This document shows, one piece after another, positions 29,914 to 39,371 of a DNA stretch of 64,000 nucleotides (the first letter of the stretch is position 1; the number at the start of each line of letters is the position of its first letter). The notes beneath the pieces are model-generated. The model was not told the DNA's origin. It saw only the letters and a program-made list of their open reading frames with translations, and did no database searches. The position numbers were made by a program, and so were the translations under genes. This stretch comes from Pseudidiomarina tainanensis (GTDB taxonomy: Bacteria; Pseudomonadota; Gammaproteobacteria; Enterobacterales; Alteromonadaceae), in assembly GCF_004214835.1 (NCBI RefSeq), contig NZ_PIQJ01000001.1, positions 310,001 through 374,000 on the forward strand. Reading direction: 5' to 3'.

Positions 29914-30798
29914 ATGAAAAACTTTGTAGCTGTATTAGTTATCGTCGCTGTCGTTCTGGGCTTTTCGTCAGTGTTCGTGGTGAAAGAAGGTCAACGCGCT
30001 ATTGTTGTGCAGTTCGGTAAAGTTCTGCGTGATGCAGATACCGGTGAAGCAACGGTGTACGCCCCCGGTTTGCACTTCAAATTACCATTTATTGAAGATG
30101 TAAAACGCCTCGATGCGCGTTTCAAAACACTTGATGGTAATCCGGATCGTTTTGTAACCAGCGAGAAAAAAGACTTAATCGTTGATACCTATGTGAAATG
30201 GCGTATCTCTGATTTTGCAACTTACTATCTCTCGACCAATGGTGGTAACCAAGCACAAGCCGAAGCGCTTTTAACCCGTCGTGTTAGCAGTGGTCTTCGT
30301 GCTGAATTTGGTAGCCGTACCATCAAAGAAATCGTGTCAGGCGAGCGTGACAACTTAATGCGCGAAGCATTGATTCGCGGCGCTGATAGCGCGCAAGAAT
30401 TGGGTATTGAAGTGATTGATGTGCGGGTGATGCAAATTAACTTGCCGACCGAAGTTAGTCAGTCAATCTTCCAGCGTATGCGCGCGGAACGTCAAGCCGT
30501 GGCGATGGAGCACCGCTCAGAAGGTCGTGAGCAGGCTGAGTTCATTCGTGCCGATGTTGATGCACGCGTAACTGTTATGCTTGCTGATGCGGAGCGTGAA
30601 TCACGTCAATTGCGTGGTCAAGGTGATGCGGAAGCTGCTGGCATTTATGCCGGTGCATACAGCAAGGATCCTGAGTTTTTCTCTTTCATTCGTAGCTTAC
30701 AAGCTTACGAAAAGAGCTTCGAAGAGGGTAACGATGTCTTGGTACTTGAGCCAGACAGCGACTTCTTCAAATATCTAAACAAAGCGACTGCGAATTAA
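29914..30798 (+). CDS. hflC: FtsH modulator HflC
   Basis: 294 residues. Single N-terminal membrane helix (about 4-22) followed by the band-7 domain: VVKEGQRAIVVQFGKVLRD, APGLHFKLPFIEDVKRLDAR, and TSEKKDLIVDTYVKWRI. The helical coiled-coil part and SFIRSLQAYEKSF near the end match E. coli HflC. Partner of HflK. It is followed by a single-arm heptamer repeat and a strong terminator, so the long cluster ends here. E. coli yjeT, which usually separates hflC and purA, is absent. Confidence 0.96.
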   Translation: MKNFVAVLVIVAVVLGFSSVFVVKEGQRAIVVQFGKVLRDADTGEATVYAPGLHFKLPFIEDVKRLDARFKTLDGNPDRFVTSEKKDLIVDTYVKWRISDFATYYLSTNGGNQAQAEALLTRRVSSGLRAEFGSRTIKEIVSGERDNLMREALIRGADSAQELGIEVIDVRVMQINLPTEVSQSIFQRMRAERQAVAMEHRSEGREQAEFIRADVDARVTVMLADAERESRQLRGQGDAEAAGIYAGAYSKDPEFFSFIRSLQAYEKSFEEGNDVLVLEPDSDFFKYLNKATAN

Positions 30799-30811
30799 TA
30801 AAAGCAAAAGC

Positions 30812-30854
30812 GATATTAGCTTTTAGATATTAGCTATTAGATATTGGATATTAG
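30812..30854 (+). repeat. heptamer repeat array, single-arm copy (A)
   Basis: Six tandem 7-bp units of types GATATTA, GCTTTTA, GCTATTA and GATATTG between hflC and its terminator. These are the same units as in the inverted copies at 35348, 35585, 36632 and 52303, but no matching right arm follows. Instead the stem of a GC-rich terminator begins one base later. Confidence 0.8.
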
Positions 30855-30882
30855 AAACCCGCGGTTGTCCCGCGGGTTTTTT
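30855..30882 (+). terminator. rho-independent terminator after hflC
   Basis: Stem AACCCGCGG (30856-30864) with CCGCGGGTT (30870-30878), five-base loop, then a T-run. Confidence 0.85.
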
Positions 30883-30897
30883 GTGTTTAATCTCAAG

Positions 30898-30930
30898 CGA
30901 ATAACGAACGACGAATAACGAACAACGGAC
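30898..30930 (+). repeat. second heptamer-type direct repeat (CGAATAA/CGAACGA)
   Basis: Tandem 7-bp units CGAATAA, CGAACGA, CGAATAA, CGAACAA and a degenerate CGGACAG, ending eight bases before the ATG at 30939. Same period as copy A but a different sequence. They form most of the 5' region of the downstream PLP-enzyme gene. Confidence 0.7.
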
Positions 30931-30938
30931 AGCAGCTC

Positions 30939-33480
<2,542 letters not shown>

Positions 33481-33520
33481 CCAATCGAACCAAGAAAGCT
33501 AAAAAAATTGGTATTTACTA

Positions 33521-33549
33521 TTGCATCATCAAAATCGATACAATAGAAT
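33521..33549 (+). promoter_or_regulatory. predicted promoter of the tRNA-tuf operon
   Basis: TTGCAT (33521-33526), 17-bp spacer, TAGAAT (33544-33549), then a GC-rich discriminator (GCGCTCC) as expected for growth-rate and ppGpp-controlled tRNA promoters. It lies 20 bp before the first tRNA. Confidence 0.65.
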
Positions 33550-33569
33550 GCGCTCCACCTAACCGGGGT

Positions 33570-33645
<76 letters not shown>

Positions 33646-33662
33646 TTTTAAAATCTGGTTTT

Positions 33663-33747
33663 GGAGGGGTTCCCGAGCGGTCAAAGGGATCAGACTGTAA
33701 ATCTGACGGCTCAGCCTTCGCAGGTTCGAATCCTGCCCCCTCCACCA
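33663..33747 (+). tRNA. tyrU: tRNA-Tyr (anticodon GTA)
   Basis: 85 nt with a long variable arm (class II) and encoded CCA. Acceptor GGAGGGG/CCCCTCC; anticodon loop CTGTAAA gives GTA. The GUN anticodon makes it a substrate for queuosine, fitting queG in this window. Confidence 0.95.
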
Positions 33748-33813
33748 CTTTTTAGCATGGTCATGCGAATGCGGTGAGTCCAGAATGGTTTGAGGTGGCC
33801 CGATTCAAGGCAT

Positions 33814-33888
<75 letters not shown>

Positions 33889-33903
33889 AATAATCTGTAT
33901 TGT

Positions 33904-33979
33904 GCTGATATAGCTCAGTTGGTAGAGCGCACCCTTGGTAAGGGTGAGGTCGGCGGTTCAAATCCGCCTATCAGCACCA
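33904..33979 (+). tRNA. thrT: tRNA-Thr (anticodon GGT)
   Basis: 76 nt. Acceptor GCTGATA/TATCAGC, CCA encoded; anticodon stem CACCC/GGGTG with loop TTGGTAA, anticodon GGT. It is 109 bp before the tuf start codon. Confidence 0.95.
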
Positions 33980-34088
33980 CGCATCAGGCCAACTCTTCCC
34001 TTGTCTCGCTTATTTCGGCATAATCGCCGGCTAAAGATTTTCAATTGTTGGTGTTAAACCACCGTACGTTGTCCAAAAAGAGGCTGTC

Positions 34089-35273
34089 ATGGCAAAAGAA
34101 AAATTTGAACGTTCCAAACCGCACGTTAACGTCGGTACTATCGGCCACGTTGACCACGGTAAAACTACTCTGACCGCTGCGATCACCACAGTATTGGCGA
34201 AAACCTACGGTGGTTCAGCACGTGCATTCGATCAAATCGATAACGCACCAGAAGAAAAAGCGCGTGGTATCACCATCGCAACTTCACACGTAGAGTACGA
34301 CACTCCATCACGTCACTACGCACACGTAGACTGCCCAGGGCACGCTGACTATGTTAAAAACATGATCACCGGTGCAGCGCAAATGGACGGCGCTATCTTG
34401 GTAGTAGCTGCAACTGACGGCCCAATGCCACAAACGCGTGAGCACATCTTGTTGTCACGTCAGGTTGGCGTTCCATACATCATCGTGTTCATGAACAAAT
34501 GTGACATGGTAGACGACGAAGAGTTGTTGGAATTGGTAGAGATGGAAGTTCGTGAACTTCTTTCTGAGTACGACTTCCCAGGCGACGACTTGCCAGTAAT
34601 CCAAGGTTCAGCATTGAAAGCTTTGGAAGGCGAAGAGAAGTGGGAAAAGAAAATCATCGAATTGGCAGAAGCATTGGATTCATACATTCCAGAGCCAGAG
34701 CGTGATATCGATAAGCCGTTCATCATGCCAATCGAAGACGTATTCTCAATCTCAGGCCGTGGTACTGTAGTAACTGGTCGTGTTGAGCGCGGTATCGTTC
34801 GCACTGGTGACGAAGTAGAAATCGTAGGTATCCAAGATACCACCAAAACTACTGTAACTGGTGTTGAGATGTTCCGTAAATTGCTTGACGAAGGTCGTGC
34901 AGGTGAGAACATCGGCGCATTGTTGCGTGGTACCAAGCGTGACGAGATCCAACGTGGTCAAGTATTGGCGAAGCCAGGTTCAATCACGCCACACACTCAG
35001 TTCGAAGCTGAAGTGTACGTATTGACCAAAGAAGAAGGTGGCCGTCATACTCCATTCTTCAAAGGCTACCGTCCACAGTTCTACTTCCGTACAACTGACG
35101 TAACTGGTGCAGTACAGTTACCAGAAGGCGTAGAGATGGTTATGCCAGGCGACAACCTGAAGTTCGTAGTAGAACTGATTCACCCAATCGCAATGGACGA
35201 AGGTCTTCGTTTCGCGATTCGTGAAGGTGGTCGTACTGTAGGCGCAGGCGTTGTATCTAAGATCATCGCTTAA
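34089..35273 (+). CDS. tuf: elongation factor Tu, copy 1 (tufB position)
   Basis: 394 residues. Brings aminoacyl-tRNA to the ribosome. G1 GHVDHGKTT (19-27), [13 protein letters not shown] (G3), NKCD (G4), then domains 2 and 3 ending [10 protein letters not shown]. The protein is identical to copy 2 at 51039, and by my reading the genes differ at only about 15 synonymous positions. Last gene of the tRNA operon, as tufB in E. coli. It is followed by a palindrome, a UUCG-loop terminator and a heptamer inverted repeat. Confidence 0.97.
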   Translation: MAKEKFERSKPHVNVGTIGHVDHGKTTLTAAITTVLAKTYGGSARAFDQIDNAPEEKARGITIATSHVEYDTPSRHYAHVDCPGHADYVKNMITGAAQMDGAILVVAATDGPMPQTREHILLSRQVGVPYIIVFMNKCDMVDDEELLELVEMEVRELLSEYDFPGDDLPVIQGSALKALEGEEKWEKKIIELAEALDSYIPEPERDIDKPFIMPIEDVFSISGRGTVVTGRVERGIVRTGDEVEIVGIQDTTKTTVTGVEMFRKLLDEGRAGENIGALLRGTKRDEIQRGQVLAKPGSITPHTQFEAEVYVLTKEEGGRHTPFFKGYRPQFYFRTTDVTGAVQLPEGVEMVMPGDNLKFVVELIHPIAMDEGLRFAIREGGRTVGAGVVSKIIA

Positions 35274-35282
35274 TAGCCTTGG

Positions 35283-35298
35283 TATCCGTTAACGGATA
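35283..35298. repeat. 16-bp perfect palindrome after tuf copy 1
   Basis: TATCCGTTAACGGATA, ten bases after the tuf stop. It is absent from copy 2, where a GC-rich hairpin holds the same place. Confidence 0.7.
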
Positions 35299-35303
35299 TT
35301 GAT

Positions 35304-35329
35304 AAAAGGGGAGCTTCGGCTCCCTTTTT
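35304..35329 (+). terminator. rho-independent terminator after tuf copy 1
   Basis: Eleven-pair stem starting AAAAGGGGAGC with a TTCG loop and closing GCTCCCTTTTT. The core is identical to the second hairpin after tuf copy 2 (52258-52283). Confidence 0.9.
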
Positions 35330-35347
35330 AATTTTTAGAGCAAAAGC

Positions 35348-35434
35348 GCTACTAGCTATTGGATATTAGATATTAGCGAAAACACGAAAGTCCAAGACCG
35401 CTCTTCTAATATCCAATATCGAATAGCTAATATC
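35348..35434. repeat. inverted heptamer repeat, copy B (after tuf 1)
   Basis: Left arm of four 7-bp units: GCTACTA, GCTATTG, GATATTA, GATATTA (35348-35375). Spacer of 31 bp (35376-35406). Right arm of four units: TAATATC, CAATATC, GAATAGC, TAATATC (35407-35434). The arms are largely complementary in register. Spacer differs at one base from copy E. Confidence 0.85.
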
Positions 35435-35437
35435 GCC

Positions 35438-35466
35438 CTTGTTTTGCATGGTTTGATCGGTATAAT
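35438..35466 (+). promoter_or_regulatory. predicted promoter of tRNA-Trp
   Basis: CTTGTT (35438-35443), 17-bp spacer, consensus TATAAT (35461-35466), 35 bp before the tRNA. The -35 begins only three bases after the end of repeat copy B. Confidence 0.6.
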
Positions 35467-35501
35467 ACAGCGTCCGTTTCTGTCACATATACAGAACCTG
35501 C

Positions 35502-35578
35502 AGGGGTGTAGTTCCAATTGGTAGAACAGCGGTCTCCAAAACCGACGGTTGGGGGTTCGAATCCCTCCACCCCTGCCA
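35502..35578 (+). tRNA. trpT: tRNA-Trp (anticodon CCA)
   Basis: 77 nt, encoded CCA. Acceptor AGGGGTG/CACCCCT; anticodon stem CGGT/ACCG with loop CTCCAAA, anticodon CCA. The D-loop (GTTCCAATTGGTAGAAC) has one base more than in the E. coli gene. Located between tuf and secE, a usual place in this class. Confidence 0.95.
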
Positions 35579-35584
35579 CATTCA

Positions 35585-35659
35585 GCTATTAGCTATTGGA
35601 TATTAGATATTGGAAAACGCAGATGTACCGCTAATATCCAATATCTAACAGCTAATATC
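35585..35659. repeat. inverted heptamer repeat, copy C (between tRNA-Trp and secE)
   Basis: Left units GCTATTA, GCTATTG, GATATTA, GATATTG (35585-35612); 19-bp spacer; right units TAATATC, CAATATC, TAACAGC, TAATATC (35632-35659). It starts six bases after the tRNA and ends 29 bp before the secE start, so it lies in the expected leader of secE-nusG. Confidence 0.85.
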
Positions 35660-35688
35660 GACGTTGGTTTTAATTACAGGATTGAATA

Positions 35689-36069
35689 ATGAGTGCAAAC
35701 ACCGAAACGCAAAGCAGCTCACTCGACGGCTTAAAATGGATCGTCGCGATTGCACTGCTGGCTGCAGCAGTACTGGGTAACTACTATTACGGTGACCAAG
35801 TGTCTGTGCTTTATCGCGCCATTGGCGTGGTACTTCTAGTTGTTATTGCGGGTGTCATTGCAGGTATGACTGGTAAAGGTCGCCAATTCCGCGAATTTGC
35901 TAAAGAAAGCCGCAAAGAAACGCGCCGCGTGGTATGGCCATCGCGCCAAGAGGCAACTCAAACAACGTTAATCGTTGTCGTTGCGACCGCAATCGTTTCA
36001 TTAATTCTGTGGGGCATGGATGCGATTTTAGTACGCATTGTAGGCTTCTTCACCGGACTGGAGTTTTAA
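35689..36069 (+). CDS. secE: protein translocase subunit SecE
   Basis: 126 residues, inner membrane. Three hydrophobic helices (about 15-33, 41-61 and 91-113) as in the long gammaproteobacterial SecE, with the essential cytoplasmic stretch EFAKESRKETRRVVWPSRQE before the last helix. Clamp subunit of SecYEG. RBS AGGA; nusG begins three bases after its stop, the usual secE-nusG operon. Confidence 0.95.
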   Translation: MSANTETQSSSLDGLKWIVAIALLAAAVLGNYYYGDQVSVLYRAIGVVLLVVIAGVIAGMTGKGRQFREFAKESRKETRRVVWPSRQEATQTTLIVVVATAIVSLILWGMDAILVRIVGFFTGLEF

Positions 36070-36072
36070 TCT

Positions 36073-36618
36073 ATGACTGATCAAGTGAAAAAGCGCTGGT
36101 ACGTGGTTCAAGCATTCTCAGGTTTTGAGAAGCGCGTTGCTGATTCGTTGCGCGAACATATCAAAATGCACGGCATGGAAGATAAGTTCGGTGAAGTACT
36201 CGTACCTACCGAAGAAGTTGTCGAAATGAAAGCCGGCAAGCGTGCGAAGAGTGAACGTAAATTCTTCCCTGGCTATGTTCTGGTTGAAATGGCAATGGAT
36301 GAAGATGCGTGGCACTTAGTGAAAAGCATTCCACGCGTATTAGGTTTCATTGGTGGTACGCAAGAGCGTCCAACGCCAATTACCCAAAAAGAAGCAGATA
36401 TTATTTTGAACCGTCTGCAAGAATCTGTTGATAAGCCGAAGCCAAAAACGTTGTTTGAGCCAGGCGAAGTGGTTCGTGTTAATGACGGTCCGTTTGCAGA
36501 TTTCAATGGTACGGTTGAAAGCGTGGATTACGAGAAGAGCCGTTTGACTGTATCGGTTTCTATTTTCGGTCGCGCAACGCCAGTCGAACTCGAGTTCGGC
36601 CAGGTGGAAAAAGCTTAA
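36073..36618 (+). CDS. nusG: transcription termination/antitermination factor NusG
   Basis: 181 residues. N-terminal NGN domain ([50 protein letters not shown]) binds RNA polymerase; C-terminal KOW domain ([20 protein letters not shown]) contacts Rho or ribosomal S10. Same length as E. coli NusG. Repeat copy D begins 14 bp after its stop. Confidence 0.97.
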   Translation: MTDQVKKRWYVVQAFSGFEKRVADSLREHIKMHGMEDKFGEVLVPTEEVVEMKAGKRAKSERKFFPGYVLVEMAMDEDAWHLVKSIPRVLGFIGGTQERPTPITQKEADIILNRLQESVDKPKPKTLFEPGEVVRVNDGPFADFNGTVESVDYEKSRLTVSVSIFGRATPVELEFGQVEKA

Positions 36619-36631
36619 TAAATACAAGTGC

Positions 36632-36714
36632 GATATTGGCTACTAGATATTTGATATTAGCCAAAACACAACTTGAAGCGGTCAGCTAATATCTAATATC
36701 AAATAGCTAATAGC
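36632..36714. repeat. inverted heptamer repeat, copy D (after nusG)
   Basis: Left units GATATTG, GCTACTA, GATATTT, GATATTA (36632-36659); 27-bp spacer; right units TAATATC, TAATATC, AAATAGC, TAATAGC (36687-36714). It ends seven bases before the -35 of the rplK promoter. No clear T-run terminator is present in this gap. Confidence 0.85.
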
Positions 36715-36721
36715 TGATCTC

Positions 36722-36750
36722 TTGCAATGAGGGGCGAATAGGACTATAAT
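36722..36750 (+). promoter_or_regulatory. predicted promoter of rplKA(JL-rpoBC)
   Basis: TTGCAA (36722-36727), 17-bp spacer, consensus TATAAT (36745-36750). The 88-bp leader that follows is where ribosomal protein L1 represses rplKA translation in E. coli; I did not resolve the L1 site itself. Confidence 0.65.
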
Positions 36751-36838
36751 TCGCCTCCTTTTTTATATTGGGGAGCCGTTAGAGTAAGTCATCTCTTAGA
36801 TTTACGAGGCGTTTGACCCACAACCAAGAGGCATAAAC

Positions 36839-37270
36839 ATGGCTAAGAAGTTAAAAGCTATCATCAAGTTGCAAGTGGCAGCTGGTGCAGCTAACCCGTC
36901 ACCACCAGTTGGTCCAGCATTGGGTCAGCACGGTGTGAACATCATGGAATTCTGTAAAGCGTTTAACGCTGCAACTGACCAGCTTGAAAAAGGCGCGCCA
37001 GTTCCAGTAGAAATTAGCGTTTTCGAAGATCGTTCATTCACGTTCATCACCAAAACTCCTCCAGCAGCATTCTTGTTGAAGAAAGCAGCCGGTATCAAGA
37101 GCGGTTCAGGCCGTCCTAACACTGAAAAAGTGGGTACTGTGACGCGTGCGCAGCTGGAAGAAATTGCGAAGGTTAAAGAGCCAGACTTAACTGCGGCTGA
37201 CCTTGACGCAGCGGTTCGTACTATTGCCGGCTCAGCTCGTGCAATGGGCCTGAATGTGGAGGGTCTGTAA
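36839..37270 (+). CDS. rplK: 50S ribosomal protein L11
   Basis: 143 residues. N-terminal domain [20 protein letters not shown] and C-terminal rRNA-binding domain with [13 protein letters not shown] and [12 protein letters not shown]. Part of the GTPase-associated centre and needed for RelA activation. Followed by rplA with only one base between. Confidence 0.98.
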   Translation: MAKKLKAIIKLQVAAGAANPSPPVGPALGQHGVNIMEFCKAFNAATDQLEKGAPVPVEISVFEDRSFTFITKTPPAAFLLKKAAGIKSGSGRPNTEKVGTVTRAQLEEIAKVKEPDLTAADLDAAVRTIAGSARAMGLNVEGL

Positions 37271-37271
37271 G

Positions 37272-37967
37272 ATGGCTAAGTTAAGCAAACGTGCACGTCT
37301 TATCCGTGAAAAAGTTGAAGCGCGTGATTATGAAATCAACGAAGCAATCAACTTATTAAAAGAATTAGCAACTGCAAAATTCAAAGAAAGCGTTGATGTA
37401 TCTGTAAACTTGGGTATCGACGCTCGTAAATCTGATCAGAACGTTCGTGGTGCAACTGTACTGCCTAACGGTACTGGTCGTGACGTACGTGTCGCAGTTT
37501 TCACTAGCGGTGCTAACGCTGATAAAGCGAAAGAAGCCGGTGCTGACATCGTAGGTATGGAAGACTTAGCTGAACAAGTTAAGAAAGGCGAAATGAACTT
37601 TGACGTTGTTATCGCTTCTCCAGACGCTATGCGTGTTGTTGGTATGTTAGGTCAAATCTTAGGCCCACGTGGTCTGATGCCTAACCCGAAAACTGGTACT
37701 GTAACTCCTGACGTAGCAACTGCAGTTAAAAACGCAAAAGCTGGTCAGATTCGTTACCGTAACGATAAAGCGGGTATCATCCACGCGACTATCGGTAAAG
37801 TTGATTTTGATAACGATAAATTGAAAGAAAACCTTGAAGCGTTGTTGGCTGCTCTGAAAAAAGCGAAGCCTTCTTCAGCAAAAGGTCAATTTATCAAGAA
37901 AGTTAGCCTTTCGACCACTATGGGCGCTGGCGTAGCCATCGACCAAGGTTCGTTAAGCGCAAACTAA
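37272..37967 (+). CDS. rplA: 50S ribosomal protein L1
   Basis: 231 residues from ATG 37272 ([20 protein letters not shown]). Signature [20 protein letters not shown] and [19 protein letters not shown]. It forms the mobile L1 stalk and feeds back on rplKA mRNA. A frame from 37254 would overlap rplK and adds six unconserved residues. Confidence 0.98.
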   Translation: MAKLSKRARLIREKVEARDYEINEAINLLKELATAKFKESVDVSVNLGIDARKSDQNVRGATVLPNGTGRDVRVAVFTSGANADKAKEAGADIVGMEDLAEQVKKGEMNFDVVIASPDAMRVVGMLGQILGPRGLMPNPKTGTVTPDVATAVKNAKAGQIRYRNDKAGIIHATIGKVDFDNDKLKENLEALLAALKKAKPSSAKGQFIKKVSLSTTMGAGVAIDQGSLSAN

Positions 37968-37974
37968 GGTTTTA

Positions 37975-38203
37975 TGGGTTGGAGCTGTAGCTCCCGTCCA
38001 AGACCGCAGGTGTATCGCGGCTGACATCTCGAGAGAGACAATTCAGCGACACTTAATTTCCTGCGCAGATGGTGATATCCGATCCAGACTCTCTGGGTAA
38101 GAGATTCACCGTGACAACGTGGTAGATGCAGTAACGGTCTACCTATGTGTAACGATAGGCCCAAAGCTCTTTGAGCGGCGGGCCAAAAAAAGAGGTGATA
38201 CTA
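37975..38203 (+). promoter_or_regulatory. rplJL mRNA leader (L10-L12 autoregulatory region)
   Basis: 236-bp gap between rplA and rplJ. It contains CCAAGACCGCAGGTG and, later, CCTGCGCAGATGGTGA, matching the conserved core of the L10 leader in E. coli (CCAAGACCGTAGGTG, CCTGCGTAGACGGTGA). The L10(L12)4 complex binds this fold and represses its own translation. Confidence 0.75.
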
Positions 38204-38722
38204 GTGGCACTAGGTTTAGCAGCAAAACAAGCAATCGTTAAAGAAGTTAACGAAGTTGCTTCAAACGCTCTATCCGTCGCTGTTGCTGAGTATCGTGGTA
38301 TGGAAGTTGCGCACATGACTCAACTTCGCCGTCAAGCTCGTGAGCAAGGCGTGTATCTGAAAGTTATTCGGAACACTCTGGCAAAACGTGCATTTGTTGA
38401 CACGAAGTTTGAAGACATGGACTCAGCGTTAACAGGTCCTTTGATCTACGGTTTCTCTATCGACGCACCAGGTTCTGCTGCGCGTTTATTCAAAGAGTTT
38501 GCCAAAGAGAACAAGCACCTGAAAGTAACTGCACTATCAATTGGCTCAGGCCTGATGGGCGCAGACAAGCTTGACGCTGTTGCATCACTTCCGACTCGCG
38601 ACGAAGCATTGGCGAAATTGCTCGCAACCTTCAAAGCGCCTGTTAGTAAGTTCGTTCGTACAATTAACGAAGTACCTACTAAATTTGTGCGTGTGTTGTC
38701 GGCAATTAAAGACGCTAAATAG
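38204..38722 (+). CDS. rplJ: 50S ribosomal protein L10
   Basis: 172 residues from a GTG at 38204 with AGAGGTGA five bases upstream. This gives [19 protein letters not shown], matching E. coli L10 MALNLQDKQAIVAEVSEVA; the frame is open back to 38171, but those residues lie in the leader. [15 protein letters not shown] and [12 protein letters not shown] are conserved. L10 is the base of the L12 stalk. Confidence 0.95.
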   Translation: MALGLAAKQAIVKEVNEVASNALSVAVAEYRGMEVAHMTQLRRQAREQGVYLKVIRNTLAKRAFVDTKFEDMDSALTGPLIYGFSIDAPGSAARLFKEFAKENKHLKVTALSIGSGLMGADKLDAVASLPTRDEALAKLLATFKAPVSKFVRTINEVPTKFVRVLSAIKDAK

Positions 38723-38775
38723 AAGCGGTTTTTTTAACCATTTTTTTGTAATTTATAACCCAGGAGTTTAGAGTT

Positions 38776-39153
38776 ATGGCTCTTACTAAAGAAGATATTT
38801 TGAACGCGATCGCTGAAATGCCAGTTATGGAATTGGTTGAGTTGATCGAAGCTGCAGAAGAAAAATTCGGTGTTGACGCTTCAGCTGCTGTTGCTGTTGC
38901 AGCTGGTCCAGCTGCTGCAGGCGCTGCTGCTGCAGAAGAGAAAACTGAATTTGACGTAGTATTGAAATCTGCTGGCGCTAACAAAGTAGCAGCTATCAAA
39001 GCAGTTCGCGGCGCAACTGGTCTTGGCTTGAAAGAAGCGAAAGACATGGTTGAGTCTGCACCTGTTGCTGTTAAAGAAGGCATCAGCAAAGAAGACGCAG
39101 AAGCACTTGCTAAAGAATTGACTGAAGCTGGTGCGGAAGTTGAAGTTAAGTAA
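38776..39153 (+). CDS. rplL: 50S ribosomal protein L7/L12
   Basis: 125 residues. N-terminal dimerisation helices ([25 protein letters not shown]), Ala-rich hinge (about 38-52), C-terminal factor-binding domain ([21 protein letters not shown]). Binds EF-Tu and EF-G on the ribosome. An attenuator-like hairpin separates it from rpoB. Confidence 0.98.
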   Translation: MALTKEDILNAIAEMPVMELVELIEAAEEKFGVDASAAVAVAAGPAAAGAAAAEEKTEFDVVLKSAGANKVAAIKAVRGATGLGLKEAKDMVESAPVAVKEGISKEDAEALAKELTEAGAEVEVK

Positions 39154-39190
39154 GTTTAACCACTTACATAACTTGGCCTTTTAGGCCTAG

Positions 39191-39221
39191 GGCTGGTGGC
39201 AATTTTGCTACCAGCCTTTTT
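39191..39221 (+). terminator. rplL-rpoB attenuator hairpin
   Basis: GGCTGGTGGC (39191-39200) pairs with GCTACCAGCC (39207-39216) with one G-U pair, followed by TTTTT. In E. coli a partial terminator at this place lowers rpoBC relative to rplL transcription. Confidence 0.85.
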
Positions 39222-39371
39222 GCGCTGTAAAGCATGTATCATTTTTGCCCGTTATTGGGGTGCATGCTCGCGGTGACAAAAACGGGAACGACAAGCTTTA
39301 AGTAGTTTGTTTTTAACCATCGACTCCTACTCCGGTGGTTAGGGTCATCAATCAGCTAGCTGAGGAACCCC

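Noticed and set aside
34460..34936. 158-codon minus-strand frame opposite tuf copy 1 (and its twin at 51410-51862)
   Set aside because: Present twice only because tuf is duplicated; Ser-rich composition is a mirror of tuf codon usage and no family is recognised.
35348..35659. Tandem heptamers considered as a CRISPR array or tRNA-linked attachment site
   Set aside because: Units are 7 bp with no spacers between them, arms are inverted, and no cas, integrase or duplicated tRNA end is present.
38715..39089. 124-codon minus-strand frame opposite rplL
   Set aside because: Low-complexity Ala/Thr sequence that mirrors the Ala-rich hinge of L7/L12.
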